In this document: positions 54,273 to 63,503 of the stretch, piece after piece | How positions within the stretch are numbered: position 1 is the stretch's first letter | Layout of the letters: the number at the start of each line of letters is the position of its first letter | Assembly (NCBI GenBank): GCA_020632595.1 | Contig: JACKFF010000001.1 | Location: forward strand, 1-64,000 | DNA: 64,000 bases | From: Nitrospiraceae bacterium | GTDB lineage: Bacteria > Nitrospirota > Nitrospiria > Nitrospirales > UBA8639 | Direction of reading: 5' to 3' | The notes under the pieces: model-generated | Database searches by the model: none | The model's input: the letters and a program-made list of their open reading frames with translations, nothing else | Told to the model about the DNA's origin: nothing | Position numbers and translations under genes: made by a program

Positions 54273-54764
54273 TCATGAACCAGGAGATGAGCCGGAGATT
54301 TCATTTGTATTTAGCAAGACTCCCTTGTTTTCAAAGGGTAAGCGGGTACCTTGGCTATAGAGGACACCGTCGACCTGATAGGAGACTTCCTGCCGTTGGG
54401 AGAGCTTTAGGAGGTGTCGTATGACATCGAGTGTGGAGGTCGTGGTCTCAACGGAAATGACGGCATCCCCCAGCCTCGGGATCGTCGAGGTCTTATTTGT
54501 CAGGCCGCGGGCAAGTCGTTGATCATTGAGATGCAGGGTGAAATCAAGGCCGGTGACCTCCAGATCAAAATCATTGGGATTCCGAACGCGCAAGTCGACT
54601 TGCAACCGTTGTTCAAACATCGTGGCGTCTAACGGGGTGATATTGACCAGGAGGACTTCCGGCGATGCAGGCTGGACAGACAATGCCGGAGGAGAAGTGC
54701 ACCCGATGAGAAACAGGATTCCACACAGAAAAGGAAATACGAGAGAAAGTCGTTTCATTACCAT
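54273..54764 (-). CDS. LEA type-2 (WHy-domain) lipoprotein
   Basis: About 161-163 residues (ATG 54764 or 54758). A lipoprotein signal FLCGILFLIGC is followed by a WHy/LEA14 beta-sandwich: VLLVNITPLDATMFEQRLQV, DLRVRNPNDFDLEVTGLDFT and LHLNDQRLARGLTN. Such proteins sit at the membrane and may protect it under stress. It stands alone. Confidence 0.82.
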   Translation of the reverse strand: MVMKRLSLVFPFLCGILFLIGCTSPPALSVQPASPEVLLVNITPLDATMFEQRLQVDLRVRNPNDFDLEVTGLDFTLHLNDQRLARGLTNKTSTIPRLGDAVISVETTTSTLDVIRHLLKLSQRQEVSYQVDGVLYSQGTRLPFENKGVLLNTNEISGSSPGS

Positions 54765-54971
54765 AGAGAATCATACCTCAATTTAGAGGGCAAAGCGATG
54801 CCAAGGGGATGGGCATGTTAGTGGCACAGGGCGCATCCTCGAAGCAGTCGCCAGGCTTAGGTTCTCAGTTCTTCTATACATGGATACAGTCTCGCTAAAG
54901 AATAGCGGGCATGATTCAGTGAGAGGCGATGGATTCCCGATTGCGAATGTCGGGAAAAACCCATGCAAGGA

Positions 54972-56678
54972 TTATTGCTGGACAGCTTGTTGAATGAACT
55001 GCCTGGCTTCGTTCACCTCGGGGAGATCCGAGTCGGCCTGATTCCATATGTTGAGAAAATTGCTATAGGCTTGACGAGTCGCCTGGATATGGCCCAATTG
55101 AGCTGCCGCCCGTGCCAGACCCAGGAGTGAACGTGCCCGGTTGGGATGCCATAACAGCGATCGTTCAAATTGTTCTTGCGCCTCTTTGGGCCGATCGATG
55201 CCCAACAGTATTTCGCCATACAGTTCATGGGTGGGCTTGATAAGATCGGGTGGGCCGGAAGGAGGCGGGAGGGATTCTTCCAGGGCTGTGGCCTGATCAA
55301 GCATGCGTAAGGCCTGTGAATGGTCTCCGTTGATGAGATGTTTCAATGCCGCGATTTGCAACTTCCAGATTTGTGCGGTAACCGGCTCAGTTGACTGCGT
55401 AGAAGGCTCGGGGACCGGCGAAGCTAAACCAGGGTGTACCCGGTGGGCAACTGATTGATTTCTGAGTGTTGACATACTCTGCGCGAATTCGCGGATATAA
55501 ACGGACATGGATGGCGACTCGTCACCAAAGCGATAGTCATTCACGTTCCACGCCTGATCGGCTAGCTCCCATCGTTCGGTTTCTATAATAAAGGCGGCCA
55601 CCATCTGATCATAATTCCGGTTGACCTTGCGGTCATAGCCAAGGACCTGTGTCTGTTGGCCTGAGGACGATTGGGCCATATCCTGTTGCTTCTCCAATAT
55701 CAGGGCGGCAGCGGCGTTGTATCGGCCTTGTTGAAGATAGGCATACTGCAACCAGTACAAGCTGTGATAATCCTGAAGCGATAGAGGCAACTGCTTGTCC
55801 TTGACCCAGGCCTGTGAAGTTTTCCAACCGGCTTTATTGGAGGCCGCTGCCTGGTCCCACATGCCCAGTTGAACAAATATATGGGCGGGCATATGTTGAG
55901 CATGATGCGCTTCAGGAGCAATCTTGGCATAGCGACGGGCTTGAGGCAGGGCCAGGATGGCGTGGATTGGATCGTCAAAAGCATGAATGGTGTAATGCGC
56001 GGCGCACGGATGATTGGGATTCACTCCATACACCCCTAAGGCCAGGGCCCCGGCTTGGACGCGATATTTCTCTTGGAGATACGGTTCCTCATCATAGTGG
56101 ATGGCTAACCCAAGCAGGGAGAGGGCATAGAAGCAAGTGGCTTCCAGATCCTCGGGATATTCACTGGCAAGGCTTTCCATTCGGGCCGCATAGGCCTGAT
56201 CGCGGGCAAACTTATCTCCCTCACCAAATAACGTGTTCACAGCCTGGAGGTATTGACGCTCTCTGACCGTTGCCGACGCCGTATTGGAAACTTTCCCCAG
56301 CGCCGCCCGTGCCGCCTCAACATTTTCTTCCTGCCAGACGGGATGATTATTCGCCATCGCCTCACCCCAATATCCCATCACAAAATTTGGATCAATCGTG
56401 GTCGCTCGACGAAATGCCTCGATGGCTTCTTCATACCAGAACGAATGCAGGGCCGCGACGCCCCTTAGGAAATGGGGATGGGCTTCCCTGGACCCTGATG
56501 CGGGAAATTCAATGCTTCCCAATTGGCCTAATGCCGCACTCCCCTCCGATGAAGACGACGCGTCGTCCATCTCCCCAAGGGTTAACTGTGGAAGCGCCAT
56601 GACGAAGATGGCGATGAGGAAGTACCCGAGACAGGATCGTCCCGGCCCATATTTCGACGTATAACGCCTCGTGAACAT
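54972..56678 (-). CDS. TPR-repeat protein, probably secreted
   Basis: 568 residues. A signal peptide (CLGYFLIAIFVMALPQLTLG) is followed by TPR units (HPHFLRGVAALHSFWYEEAI and EAFRRATTIDPNFVMGYWGE) and a long helical region with H-A-Q-H-M-P-A-H, DYHSLYWLQYAYLQQGRYN and further TPRs near the C-terminus (EAQEQFERSLLWHPNRARSL). AAGGAG lies 5 bases before the ATG. It resembles a common periplasmic TPR family of unknown role. Confidence 0.85.
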   Translation of the reverse strand: MFTRRYTSKYGPGRSCLGYFLIAIFVMALPQLTLGEMDDASSSSEGSAALGQLGSIEFPASGSREAHPHFLRGVAALHSFWYEEAIEAFRRATTIDPNFVMGYWGEAMANNHPVWQEENVEAARAALGKVSNTASATVRERQYLQAVNTLFGEGDKFARDQAYAARMESLASEYPEDLEATCFYALSLLGLAIHYDEEPYLQEKYRVQAGALALGVYGVNPNHPCAAHYTIHAFDDPIHAILALPQARRYAKIAPEAHHAQHMPAHIFVQLGMWDQAAASNKAGWKTSQAWVKDKQLPLSLQDYHSLYWLQYAYLQQGRYNAAAALILEKQQDMAQSSSGQQTQVLGYDRKVNRNYDQMVAAFIIETERWELADQAWNVNDYRFGDESPSMSVYIREFAQSMSTLRNQSVAHRVHPGLASPVPEPSTQSTEPVTAQIWKLQIAALKHLINGDHSQALRMLDQATALEESLPPPSGPPDLIKPTHELYGEILLGIDRPKEAQEQFERSLLWHPNRARSLLGLARAAAQLGHIQATRQAYSNFLNIWNQADSDLPEVNEARQFIQQAVQQ

Positions 56679-56820
56679 GAAGACTCCTTATTTTATGCGG
56701 TTGCCCTTCATTGCTCTCTTAATAATGCTGTTTTCACTTTATCATTTTTTTCAAAATAGAATAAGACAAGAATGAATGATAGGAATGAGTGTTCATGATT
56801 TGAACTCACACTTAAGATTG

Positions 56821-57132
56821 TCATTTCGAACAAAGTGAGGAATCCTGAAATTCGAGACTTAAATCCTTCCATTGTGGATTTTCGCCATTTACTAAGGAGT
56901 CCTTTTTCTCTCTCCTCCATTTTTTTATTTCTTTTTCTCGCATGATGGCTGCATTCACTTCTTGAGTTTCTTCAAAATACACGAGTTTGTTTATGTTGTA
57001 TTTTGGGGTAAACCCTTTCAAAAGTTTCTTCTTATGTTCGTACATTCTGCGTTCTCAGTTGTTGGTCATTCCTACATACATGACATTGTTGTTCCAATTG
57101 GTCAAAAGATAGACATAGTAGGTATGTGCCAT
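56821..57132 (-). pseudogene. GIY-YIG endonuclease-like protein with in-frame stop
   Basis: From ATG 57132 the frame reads MAHTYYVYLLTNWNNNVMYV and GMTNN, then TGA, then ERRMYEHKKKLLKGFTPKYN, then INKLVYFEETQEVNAAIMRE and KEIKKWRREKK. This is a full-length GIY-YIG (UPF0213/YhbQ-type) domain interrupted after 25 codons, where relatives have Leu or a similar residue before ERR. One base change from TTA or TCA would give the stop. The catalytic Arg lies after it, so the protein is probably dead. Confidence 0.8.
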
Positions 57133-57186
57133 AGAAAGGATTTCTCCCTCTGGTCGAAATGACAGCAAGGCCAAGAAGGGAGGTTG

Positions 57187-58212
57187 CTAGGGAATCTTGA
57201 CGCAACCTATGGTATTGGCATCCGTGCCGAACCAGATGGTTCTAGTTGGTTGGTGATAGAACACATGACGGACGCTTCCACCGCCGCTTGGAATATCGGT
57301 CAGACTCATGAACGCCTGGGTTCGTGTATCGAATCCGACGAGGCGATTCGGATGTGCGCCGGTTTCCACAAACCACACCCGGTCCTGGTCATCGACCGTC
57401 ATCCCGTATGGTTTGGCATCGGCTTCTCCCGGCGCCAACCATTCCTGTATGTCGCCGGTTTTGGCGTTGTAGGATCCAAGATACCCTTCGGCATAATCCA
57501 CATACCAAATAACACCGTCCGAGGTCACCGCCAGCCGACGTGGTCGTGTTTCGGTCCGTGAGAGCGCAAATTCTTGAACGGTCATTGTCGACGGATCTAC
57601 CGTCCCCAACTTGTTGGTCCCGAATTCAGTAAACCACGGGGAGTAGGTGGGATCCAGGACCATGCCATAGGGGCGAGCCTGGGCGGTTGGTAGCGGCATG
57701 AGTTGAATTTTTCCGGTGACCATATCGAGATGCCCCACGAAATTCCCTTGTTGTACCGTAAACCAGATATCCCGATCATGGCCAAACACCAGAGTATGCG
57801 GATCGTGGGCTTTTGGATCGGGCATGGGATATTTAATGACCTTGCCGGTGGACGGATCAAGTTTGCCGATGTGGGCGGCGCGATTTCCGGCATACCAGAC
57901 CTGACCTTCCTTATCCACAATCAGATTGTGCGGACCGGTACCGGGATCCAGTTTGAATTGGTGAAATTGCCCGAGCTCAGGGTCAAGCACGGCAATGTAA
58001 TCTCCTCCCTGCCCCACGAACCACACGCGTTGCTGTTGATCCACATACGGATCACGCGGTCTGGTCTGGTCCCAAGGCACCTGCCATTCTTTCATCTCCA
58101 CCGGCTTGAGGGAAGCAGCTTCGGCTTTCGTGGGATAATTGGTGCATCCGGAAAAACCCATTGGGATGATCAGCCCAATGATGATGGTGCTTGTTTGGTG
58201 TAGACGATACAC
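57187..58212 (-). CDS. Beta-propeller lipoprotein, virginiamycin B lyase-like
   Basis: 341 residues. A lipoprotein signal IIIGLIIPMGFSGC is followed by about seven blades with the W/Y-F-x-G and G-x-L/V-D-P-x-T-G pattern (for example RVWFVGQGGDYIAVLDPELG, QVWYAGNRAAHIGKLDPSTG). This matches the Vgb/NHL-type propeller. True Vgb linearises streptogramin B; here the active-site His/Glu set is not confirmed, so the lyase function is doubtful. It is probably periplasmic and upstream on the same strand as the arsenic genes, but not part of them. Confidence 0.78.
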   Translation of the reverse strand: MYRLHQTSTIIIGLIIPMGFSGCTNYPTKAEAASLKPVEMKEWQVPWDQTRPRDPYVDQQQRVWFVGQGGDYIAVLDPELGQFHQFKLDPGTGPHNLIVDKEGQVWYAGNRAAHIGKLDPSTGKVIKYPMPDPKAHDPHTLVFGHDRDIWFTVQQGNFVGHLDMVTGKIQLMPLPTAQARPYGMVLDPTYSPWFTEFGTNKLGTVDPSTMTVQEFALSRTETRPRRLAVTSDGVIWYVDYAEGYLGSYNAKTGDIQEWLAPGEADAKPYGMTVDDQDRVWFVETGAHPNRLVGFDTRTQAFMSLTDIPSGGGSVRHVFYHQPTRTIWFGTDANTIGCVKIP

Positions 58213-58335
58213 AACGGTTTCTTTCTTTGAATGATCCTCGATGATGAGTCACAAAACCTTATGTGCCTATGTTGGCATGTCTGGAAATATTAGGCAATCA
58301 ACAATCAACCAGGCAGACCGGATGGACTTAATAGG

Positions 58336-59406
58336 TCAGGAAAGAAGAACGGATGCCGGGTCTCCGGCAAACCATTTCTTTTTTAACCAGAGCGCGACAT
58401 GGACAAGAGCTAAGAGCACTGGGACTTCAACTAAAGGTCCGATGACGGTGGCAAACGCAACGGACGACCCCAGGCCGAATGCGGCGATGGCGACGGCGAT
58501 GGCCAGTTCAAAATTATTGCTGGCTGCCGTGAAGGAGGTAGCCGTGGTTTTGCCATAATCGGCCCCGATGAGTTTGCCCATACTAAAGCTGACGAGAAAC
58601 ATGATGACAAAGTAGAGAATGAGTGGCAGGGCAATGCGAACCACGCCTCCGGGGAGACTGAGCACCATGCCGCCTTTGAGCGTAAACATGGCAAAGATCG
58701 TGAACAGAAGCGCCATTAGGGTGAGAGGACCGATTTTCGGAAGAAATGCCTGTTCATACCACGCGCGGCCTTTTTGCCTGATCCCGATCCAGCGTGACAG
58801 GTATCCACACACAAAGGGGATGCCCAGATAGATGAAGACGCTATCGGCAATCGTCCGAAAGCCAACGTCGACGACTTCCACAGCCAGACCTAATGCCCCC
58901 GGCAGGATGTCCATATAAAACCAGGCCAATCCACTGAAGAAAATCAATTGAAAGAGGCTGTTGAAGGCCACCAAGGCAGCCACATATTGGTTATCGCCTT
59001 CGGCGAGTTGATTCCAGACCAGCACCATGGCAATGCAGCGGGCCAGGCCAATAAGGATGAGCCCGGTCAGATATTCCGGGGAATCGTAGAGGAATGTGAC
59101 AGCCAGACCAAACATGAGCAAGGGGCCGATGACCCAGTTTTGGACGAGTGACAGGAGGAGAATCTTCCAATCGCCAAAGATCAAGGGCAGCTCCTCATAC
59201 TTCACACGGGCCAGCGGGGGATACATCATAAGCATGAGACCAATGGCGATGGGGATATTGGTGGTTCCGACAGAGAGGCTGTTCACCAATGCCGGAACTT
59301 CGGTGAAGACCGAGCCGATTGAGACGCCGGCTGCCATGGCCAGGAGGATCCACCCCGTGAGATAACGGTCGAGAAATATTAAACGACGTGGGGCGGACGC
59401 GGTCAT
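58336..59406 (-). CDS. acr3: Arsenite efflux transporter, ACR3 type
   Basis: 356 residues and about ten membrane helices. It has the ACR3 features LVNSLSVGTTNIPIAIGLMLMMYPPLARV, FLYDSPEYLTGLILIGLARCIAMVLVWNQLAEGDNQY (with the conserved functional Cys in ARCIAMV), and TTATSFTAASNNFELAIAVAIA near the end. It exports arsenite from the cytoplasm. Its ATG overlaps the arsC stop by 4 bases, so it is the last gene of the arsenic operon. Confidence 0.94.
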   Translation of the reverse strand: MTASAPRRLIFLDRYLTGWILLAMAAGVSIGSVFTEVPALVNSLSVGTTNIPIAIGLMLMMYPPLARVKYEELPLIFGDWKILLLSLVQNWVIGPLLMFGLAVTFLYDSPEYLTGLILIGLARCIAMVLVWNQLAEGDNQYVAALVAFNSLFQLIFFSGLAWFYMDILPGALGLAVEVVDVGFRTIADSVFIYLGIPFVCGYLSRWIGIRQKGRAWYEQAFLPKIGPLTLMALLFTIFAMFTLKGGMVLSLPGGVVRIALPLILYFVIMFLVSFSMGKLIGADYGKTTATSFTAASNNFELAIAVAIAAFGLGSSVAFATVIGPLVEVPVLLALVHVALWLKKKWFAGDPASVLLS

Positions 59407-59825
59407 GACATGAGCTCTTCGATTCTTGACTTGAGCAGGAAAAAGGTCTGGTCAAAGGCCGCGTTAATTGCTTCTTTCGTACCTATCACCCTGCCCGGAT
59501 CAGGAATACTCCAATGTAACTTTTGGGGGTGACCGGAAAAAATCGGGCAGGCTTCTCCGGCAGCTTGGTCACAAACCGTGACGACCAGGTCAAACGGTTG
59601 GGAAATCATGTCATCCCACGATTTGCTGTACGGCTGGCCCGGATCAATCCCATGTCGTATTAAGGTCGAGACGGAATCCGGATGAACGTATCCGGCAGGA
59701 TGACTGCCTGCACTCCAAGCCCGGTATCGCCCTTGGCCCATGTGGTTAATGAGGGCTTCGCCCATGATGGAGCGGCACGAATTACCGGTGCAGATAACCA
59801 GAACTTTTATTGGCTCAATAGACAT
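59403..59825 (-). CDS. arsC: Arsenate reductase, low-molecular-weight phosphatase type
   Basis: 140 residues. The P-loop CTGNSCRS (residues about 12-19) holds the catalytic Cys, and the redox pair follows at VTVCDQAAGEACPIF. DPGR near residue 108 gives the general acid. It reduces arsenate to arsenite using thioredoxin. Its start overlaps the preceding gene by one base (TAATG) and its end overlaps acr3, so the three genes are tightly coupled. Confidence 0.93.
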   Translation of the reverse strand: MSIEPIKVLVICTGNSCRSIMGEALINHMGQGRYRAWSAGSHPAGYVHPDSVSTLIRHGIDPGQPYSKSWDDMISQPFDLVVTVCDQAAGEACPIFSGHPQKLHWSIPDPGRVIGTKEAINAAFDQTFFLLKSRIEELMS

Positions 59826-60298
59826 TAGCTGCAGCAGGCGCTGGATTCCTGTTCCGGCGTTTTAGGCTCGGGTCTCGCCAAAAACGCCGGTTCACAACAG
59901 GCGGTTTCTGTTTGCGCCGAATGGGTTGAAAAGATTGCCGCGTCTTCCATCGTGCGGTAGGCTTCCCAGGGTACACCGGCAGGATCCATCACCCAGGATT
60001 TATCCGATTTGGCATAACAACAAACAGTCTCGCCTTCCTCGGCCACCGGGAGACTCCCGACTTGAAGTCGTTGCCTGATCTCGTCCAACTCCTGTCCCTC
60101 CTCAACCTGAATGCCCAGGTGATCCACGCCTTTCGTGGATGTCCGCGTAGAGATGGCCAGGTTCACGCGGGGATCTTCAAGCATCCATTTGGCATAGTCC
60201 GGTTTACGTTTAACCGGTCCCGCCCCGAACAATTTGCTGTAAAACCCGATGGCTTCTTCCAACTGCTCGACGCCGATATGAATATGAAGACGTTTCAT
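59825..60298 (-). CDS. arsI: ArsI/CadI-family VOC dioxygenase-like protein
   Basis: 157 residues from ATG 60298 (GGAGA 8 bases upstream). A VOC-fold protein: LHIHIGVEQLEEAIGFYSKL, then DYAKWMLEDPRVNLAIS, HLGIQVEE, and VCCYAKSDKSWVMDPAGVPWE. The metal ligands (first His, second His, Glu) and the vicinal Cys pair are in family positions. Family members cleave the C-As bond of methylarsenite (ArsI) or respond to cadmium (CadI). The Cys-rich tail (TETACCEP, ESSACCS) is typical. It sits between arsR and arsC. Confidence 0.85.
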   Translation of the reverse strand: MKRLHIHIGVEQLEEAIGFYSKLFGAGPVKRKPDYAKWMLEDPRVNLAISTRTSTKGVDHLGIQVEEGQELDEIRQRLQVGSLPVAEEGETVCCYAKSDKSWVMDPAGVPWEAYRTMEDAAIFSTHSAQTETACCEPAFLARPEPKTPEQESSACCS

Positions 60299-60321
60299 GG
60301 ATGGGTCTCCTTGTGAGTGGG

Positions 60322-60672
60322 TTAGCAACAATTTGAGAGTTCAATAATGCTGCACTTCTTTTTTTTATTGTCCCGGATACTGGCCATATCCTCCCGACAG
60401 CAGTCTTTGACCATATAGCGAATCAGGTCGGTAAAAAATTCAAAGTTGGCGCTGTAGATGATGGACCGGCTTTTTCGCTGAGAAAGGACCAGCCCCGCTT
60501 TGCTCATATGCGAGAGATGAAAGGACAAAGTGTTATGGGGAATGGCCAGGGTCTCGCTCAACGTCCCGGCGGGTGCCCCTTCCGGACCGTATTCCACCAG
60601 CAGACGAAACACTCGCAACCGAGTATCTTGTGAGAGGGCCGCAAAAGCCAAAAGGGCCTCCTTAATTTCCAT
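60322..60672 (-). CDS. arsR: ArsR-family metalloregulator
   Basis: 116 residues, a winged-helix repressor. FAALSQDTRLRVFRLLVEYG and the recognition region GTLSETLAIPHNTLSFHLSHMSKAGLVLSQRKSRSIIYSA identify it. Cys pairs lie near VKDCCREDM and at the C-terminus (NCC), where As(III) probably binds. It represses its own operon until arsenite binds. A palindrome overlaps its promoter just upstream. Confidence 0.93.
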   Translation of the reverse strand: MEIKEALLAFAALSQDTRLRVFRLLVEYGPEGAPAGTLSETLAIPHNTLSFHLSHMSKAGLVLSQRKSRSIIYSANFEFFTDLIRYMVKDCCREDMASIRDNKKKKCSIIELSNCC

Positions 60673-60708
60673 ATGTCCAGAATAATAGACATGATTTAAA
60701 AAAACAAG
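60673..60708 (-). promoter_or_regulatory. Promoter and ArsR operator of the arsenic operon
   Basis: On the minus strand TTGTTT, a 17-base spacer and TATTCT precede the arsR start. A palindrome ATGTC-N10-GACAT (60673-60692) overlaps the -10 box, as expected for an ArsR operator. The transcript would have almost no leader. Confidence 0.6.
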
Positions 60709-60896
60709 GCCCCCTGAATTAATCAGGCTGGAGAGGGATCATGGGATGTGTTGCACCAGTTGTGGGAAAAATAACAATACGGGTCAACACTCAGAGGAAA
60801 GGACTGGTTGAATTTTTCATCCATGGCTCAAATCATAGAGGCCATAGGTGTCTGGCCTTTTTGAGACAAAAACTAAAGAGGTCGTGGCGAAGCAGG

Positions 60897-61265
60897 CTAA
60901 GGGCATAACAGTTGGGCGACCATGGAACGCAACTCCCCAAAATCATACGGCTTGCCAAGGATGGCATACACTCCTAAGCGGATGGCTTTCTCACGGATTT
61001 CAGCGTTGAGCAACCCTGTGACCATAATGACCGGGACATACGGGCTTTGGGGTTTGAGTTGTAAGCGGTTCAAAAACTCCATGCCGGTCATGACGGGCAT
61101 GGCATTATCAAGAATAATAATGTCAAAAGGCTGCGATTCAATTAGAGACAACCCGATCGCCCCATTCTCCGCCTCCACGCAACGGCATCCATCATATTCC
61201 AGGACCAGCCTGAGCAATCTGCGACTCATCTCATCATCATCAATAATCAGTGTGTTTTTGGACAT
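60897..61265 (-). CDS. Single-domain response regulator
   Basis: 122 residues from ATG 61265 (GAGAGGG upstream). Receiver domain only: the acidic pocket is in LIIDDDEMS, the phospho-acceptor Asp in IIILDNAMPVMTG, the Thr in IMVTGL and the Lys in ILGKPYDFGE. There is no output domain, so it works as a CheY-like relay or a scaffold. The cognate kinase is not adjacent. Its upstream leader contains the tandem 17-base repeat at about 61346-61380. Confidence 0.9.
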   Translation of the reverse strand: MSKNTLIIDDDEMSRRLLRLVLEYDGCRCVEAENGAIGLSLIESQPFDIIILDNAMPVMTGMEFLNRLQLKPQSPYVPVIMVTGLLNAEIREKAIRLGVYAILGKPYDFGELRSMVAQLLCP

Positions 61266-62091
61266 CAGGACACCCTCTCTTGGCAAACGGCCAAATCCAC
61301 CACCCTGATAAACAGACCCGACTGAATGCCCGCTCACCGTTTGGGGCCTGTTGAATTTTGGGGCCTGTTGAATAGTAGGGGGATTTGTCGAGCTTTCTGC
61401 TATCCTCTGCACAATTGACCTCCCCATCCACCTTCTCCCATGGAGTCGGTCGTATCCCAACTCAAAATGGTGACTCTCGATAATCCGTAACCGTCCATCC
61501 ATTCCCATCGCCCTCCAATTCATAGAAGACTTTTCCGATTCGTGAACCCTGCGCTATTTGTAAAAAACCCGGGCCGCCTAATGGGTTTGGGGCTTGACCT
61601 TTGTCCAGGCCTAGGCCGGACGACAACCTTATCCCCCCTGCCTACACATGCCTTAACCCCCTCACCCGTTTACCACGATGCTGAATCCGCTCAATCCTGC
61701 CAGGTCGATGAGTACAGTGTTCATCTTTGAGGGATGTTATGCATAAGATGGCCAGGGCTACTCTGGGGGAAGAGCAGGATAAGGCCTTGCCACAGACGTT
61801 AGATAAGCTGAACAAGGAGGTTATTCCCAAGGTGGGAATAACCAGACAAGCCCGACTTGGGTGCAAGGGCAAGAAGAGCTGTGGAATGGCTGGAAGGAAC
61901 ATGTCAGTGTGAGCAGGCAATCCGGACTCATCAATACGATGGCCACAATGTGACCTCTCCATTTCATCCGGAGCATTGAACCGGATACCCAAGGGATCTC
62001 TGCGAAGAAGGGAAACCGCTTCATCACCCCGTGCATTCAACCGGCTCACACTCCCAAAACCCCTTCCCTCGGATAGGTTATCTGCTATTCT
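61266..62091. other. Spacer with a short tandem repeat
   Basis: About 825 bases. A 17-18 base unit, TTTGGGGCCTGTTGAAT, occurs twice in tandem near 61346-61380. The rest has open frames without domains. No gene is supported. Confidence 0.45.
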
Positions 62092-62481
62092 TCAACTCGC
62101 CCTGTTTACCCTGGAGTCGGATTTCTCTCCATCAGCCCATTCATTTTTCCCCACGCCATTCAGAGTCAAGACCTCTTTTGCCGCCTGAAACCAGTCCGCT
62201 TGATCATTGCCATGTTGCCACCCTCGTTGTTCATACAATTCATACGCGCGCTTGGCAATTCGCTCCTGCAATTCCCATTCTGAAAGGCAACCAGAATATT
62301 CTGTTGGGAGGTGCATGGTTCCTGCACCATTCTGAGGTTCACCCGATTGGCCCAAAGAGTGTGATTTCCCTTTATTCCCGGACTTGGATTTTGTCGTGCG
62401 AACCACCATCCTGGATTTGGGAAGTCGGGAGGCCGATCCCTTTGAAGGACTCTCTTCATTGTCAGATTTTTGAGATCTCAT
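62092..62481 (-). CDS. DUF2934 protein
   Basis: 129 residues. An N-terminal basic disordered region rich in Ser and Lys (residues 1-60) precedes a DUF2934 domain: LQERIAKRAYELYEQRGWQH then GNDQADWFQAAKEVL (residues about 72-106), with the conserved R-A-Y-E-L and D-W. DUF2934 is a short helical motif found in many soil and water bacteria; its role is unknown. AGGAGAG lies a few bases before the start. Confidence 0.82.
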   Translation of the reverse strand: MRSQKSDNEESPSKGSASRLPKSRMVVRTTKSKSGNKGKSHSLGQSGEPQNGAGTMHLPTEYSGCLSEWELQERIAKRAYELYEQRGWQHGNDQADWFQAAKEVLTLNGVGKNEWADGEKSDSRVNRAS

Positions 62482-62623
62482 AACTCTCCTTTATGTGTGT
62501 AGGCTTGCCATTAGTTCACCCTGAATTTCTTTTTCGCTCGCCAACGCATTCTTTGTTTAGACGGGCCGGGTCCGGATCTCTATGCTGTTGAATCCCACGG
62601 TCACATTACCCGTATGACCGCCC

Positions 62624-62908
62624 TTACCACCAGGGAGCGGAGTCGCTGCCTGTGCGAGCCATCCGAGGTTTCGCCTCATTCACGAGCAAGGTCCTCCCCT
62701 CATACACCTTATCATTCCAAGCTGCAATCGCTGCCTGAACCTCCTCGTTGCGGGACATCTCCACAAAGCCAAAGCCACGAGATCTCCCTGTCAATTTGTC
62801 CATAATCACCTGAGCGGACTTTACCACGCCGTGAGGAGCGAACAGCTCGCGTAATTGAGCGTCCGTCATAGCAAACGGCAGTCCACCCACAAACATTTTC
62901 AAATTCAT
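62624..62908 (-). CDS. RRM-type RNA-binding protein
   Basis: 94 residues, a single RNA-recognition motif: RNP2 is MFVGGLPFA and RNP1 is RSRGFGFVEM. The order beta-alpha-beta-beta-alpha-beta is complete, with LLVNEAKP at the end. Bacterial RRM proteins of this size are cold- or stress-linked RNA chaperones. AGGAGG precedes the ATG. It stands alone. Confidence 0.92.
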   Translation of the reverse strand: MNLKMFVGGLPFAMTDAQLRELFAPHGVVKSAQVIMDKLTGRSRGFGFVEMSRNEEVQAAIAAWNDKVYEGRTLLVNEAKPRMARTGSDSAPWW

Positions 62909-63050
62909 ACGATTCCTCCTAACAGGTTGCGGTTAGAGCCAATGAAATCCCATAAGGAACGAACATGAGAAAGGCCAACACCAGAGATGTGATCATGTCT
63001 GTGACTCAGATCCACCTCCGATCCACTATTCCTTGACAACCTCACAAACC

Positions 63051-63503
63051 TCATGAAGGGACAAGGATTCCCGTTGCTTGAAAGAGCCCGGCTTGGCGGG
63101 CACCCTTCCTTTCCAAGAGAGACCTTTTCTCCACGGACGTTCGACAAGAAAAATGACGAAGTGATTTCTGCAGCAAGAGATAGGGATTAAATGGTTTCAC
63201 CAAAAAATCCTGGGCACCCTCATGAAGTAATTCCCGGAGTTTCGCTTGATTCGCCTCTTGGGACATGACAATGACCGGAACGTCGTAGCCCTGCCATCGC
63301 AGTTCATCCAGCATGGTCCACCCATTCATGACCGGCATCTCCAAATCAATCAAAATGCCATCGAATGGCATAGTACCGAGCACCGAGAGCCCTTCACGCC
63401 CATTGGAGGCAGTCACCACGTCAAATCCCAACCAGGCTATTGCATCGGCTATAATCCGCGCACTGCCTGCCTCGTCATCAACAACCAGAATCCGCTCAGA
63501 CAT
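63051..63503 (-). CDS. Single-domain response regulator with C-terminal extension
   Basis: 150 residues from ATG 63503, with GGAGGG about 8 bases upstream. The receiver has acidic residues in LVVDDEAGS, the acceptor Asp in GILIDLEMPVMNG, the Ser in IVMSQEANQ and the Lys in FLVKPFNPY. About 30 extra basic residues follow (RTSVEKRSLLERKGARQAGL). There is no DNA-binding domain. It is similar in plan to the regulator at 60897-61265. Confidence 0.88.
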   Translation of the reverse strand: MSERILVVDDEAGSARIIADAIAWLGFDVVTASNGREGLSVLGTMPFDGILIDLEMPVMNGWTMLDELRWQGYDVPVIVMSQEANQAKLRELLHEGAQDFLVKPFNPYLLLQKSLRHFSCRTSVEKRSLLERKGARQAGLFQATGILVPS

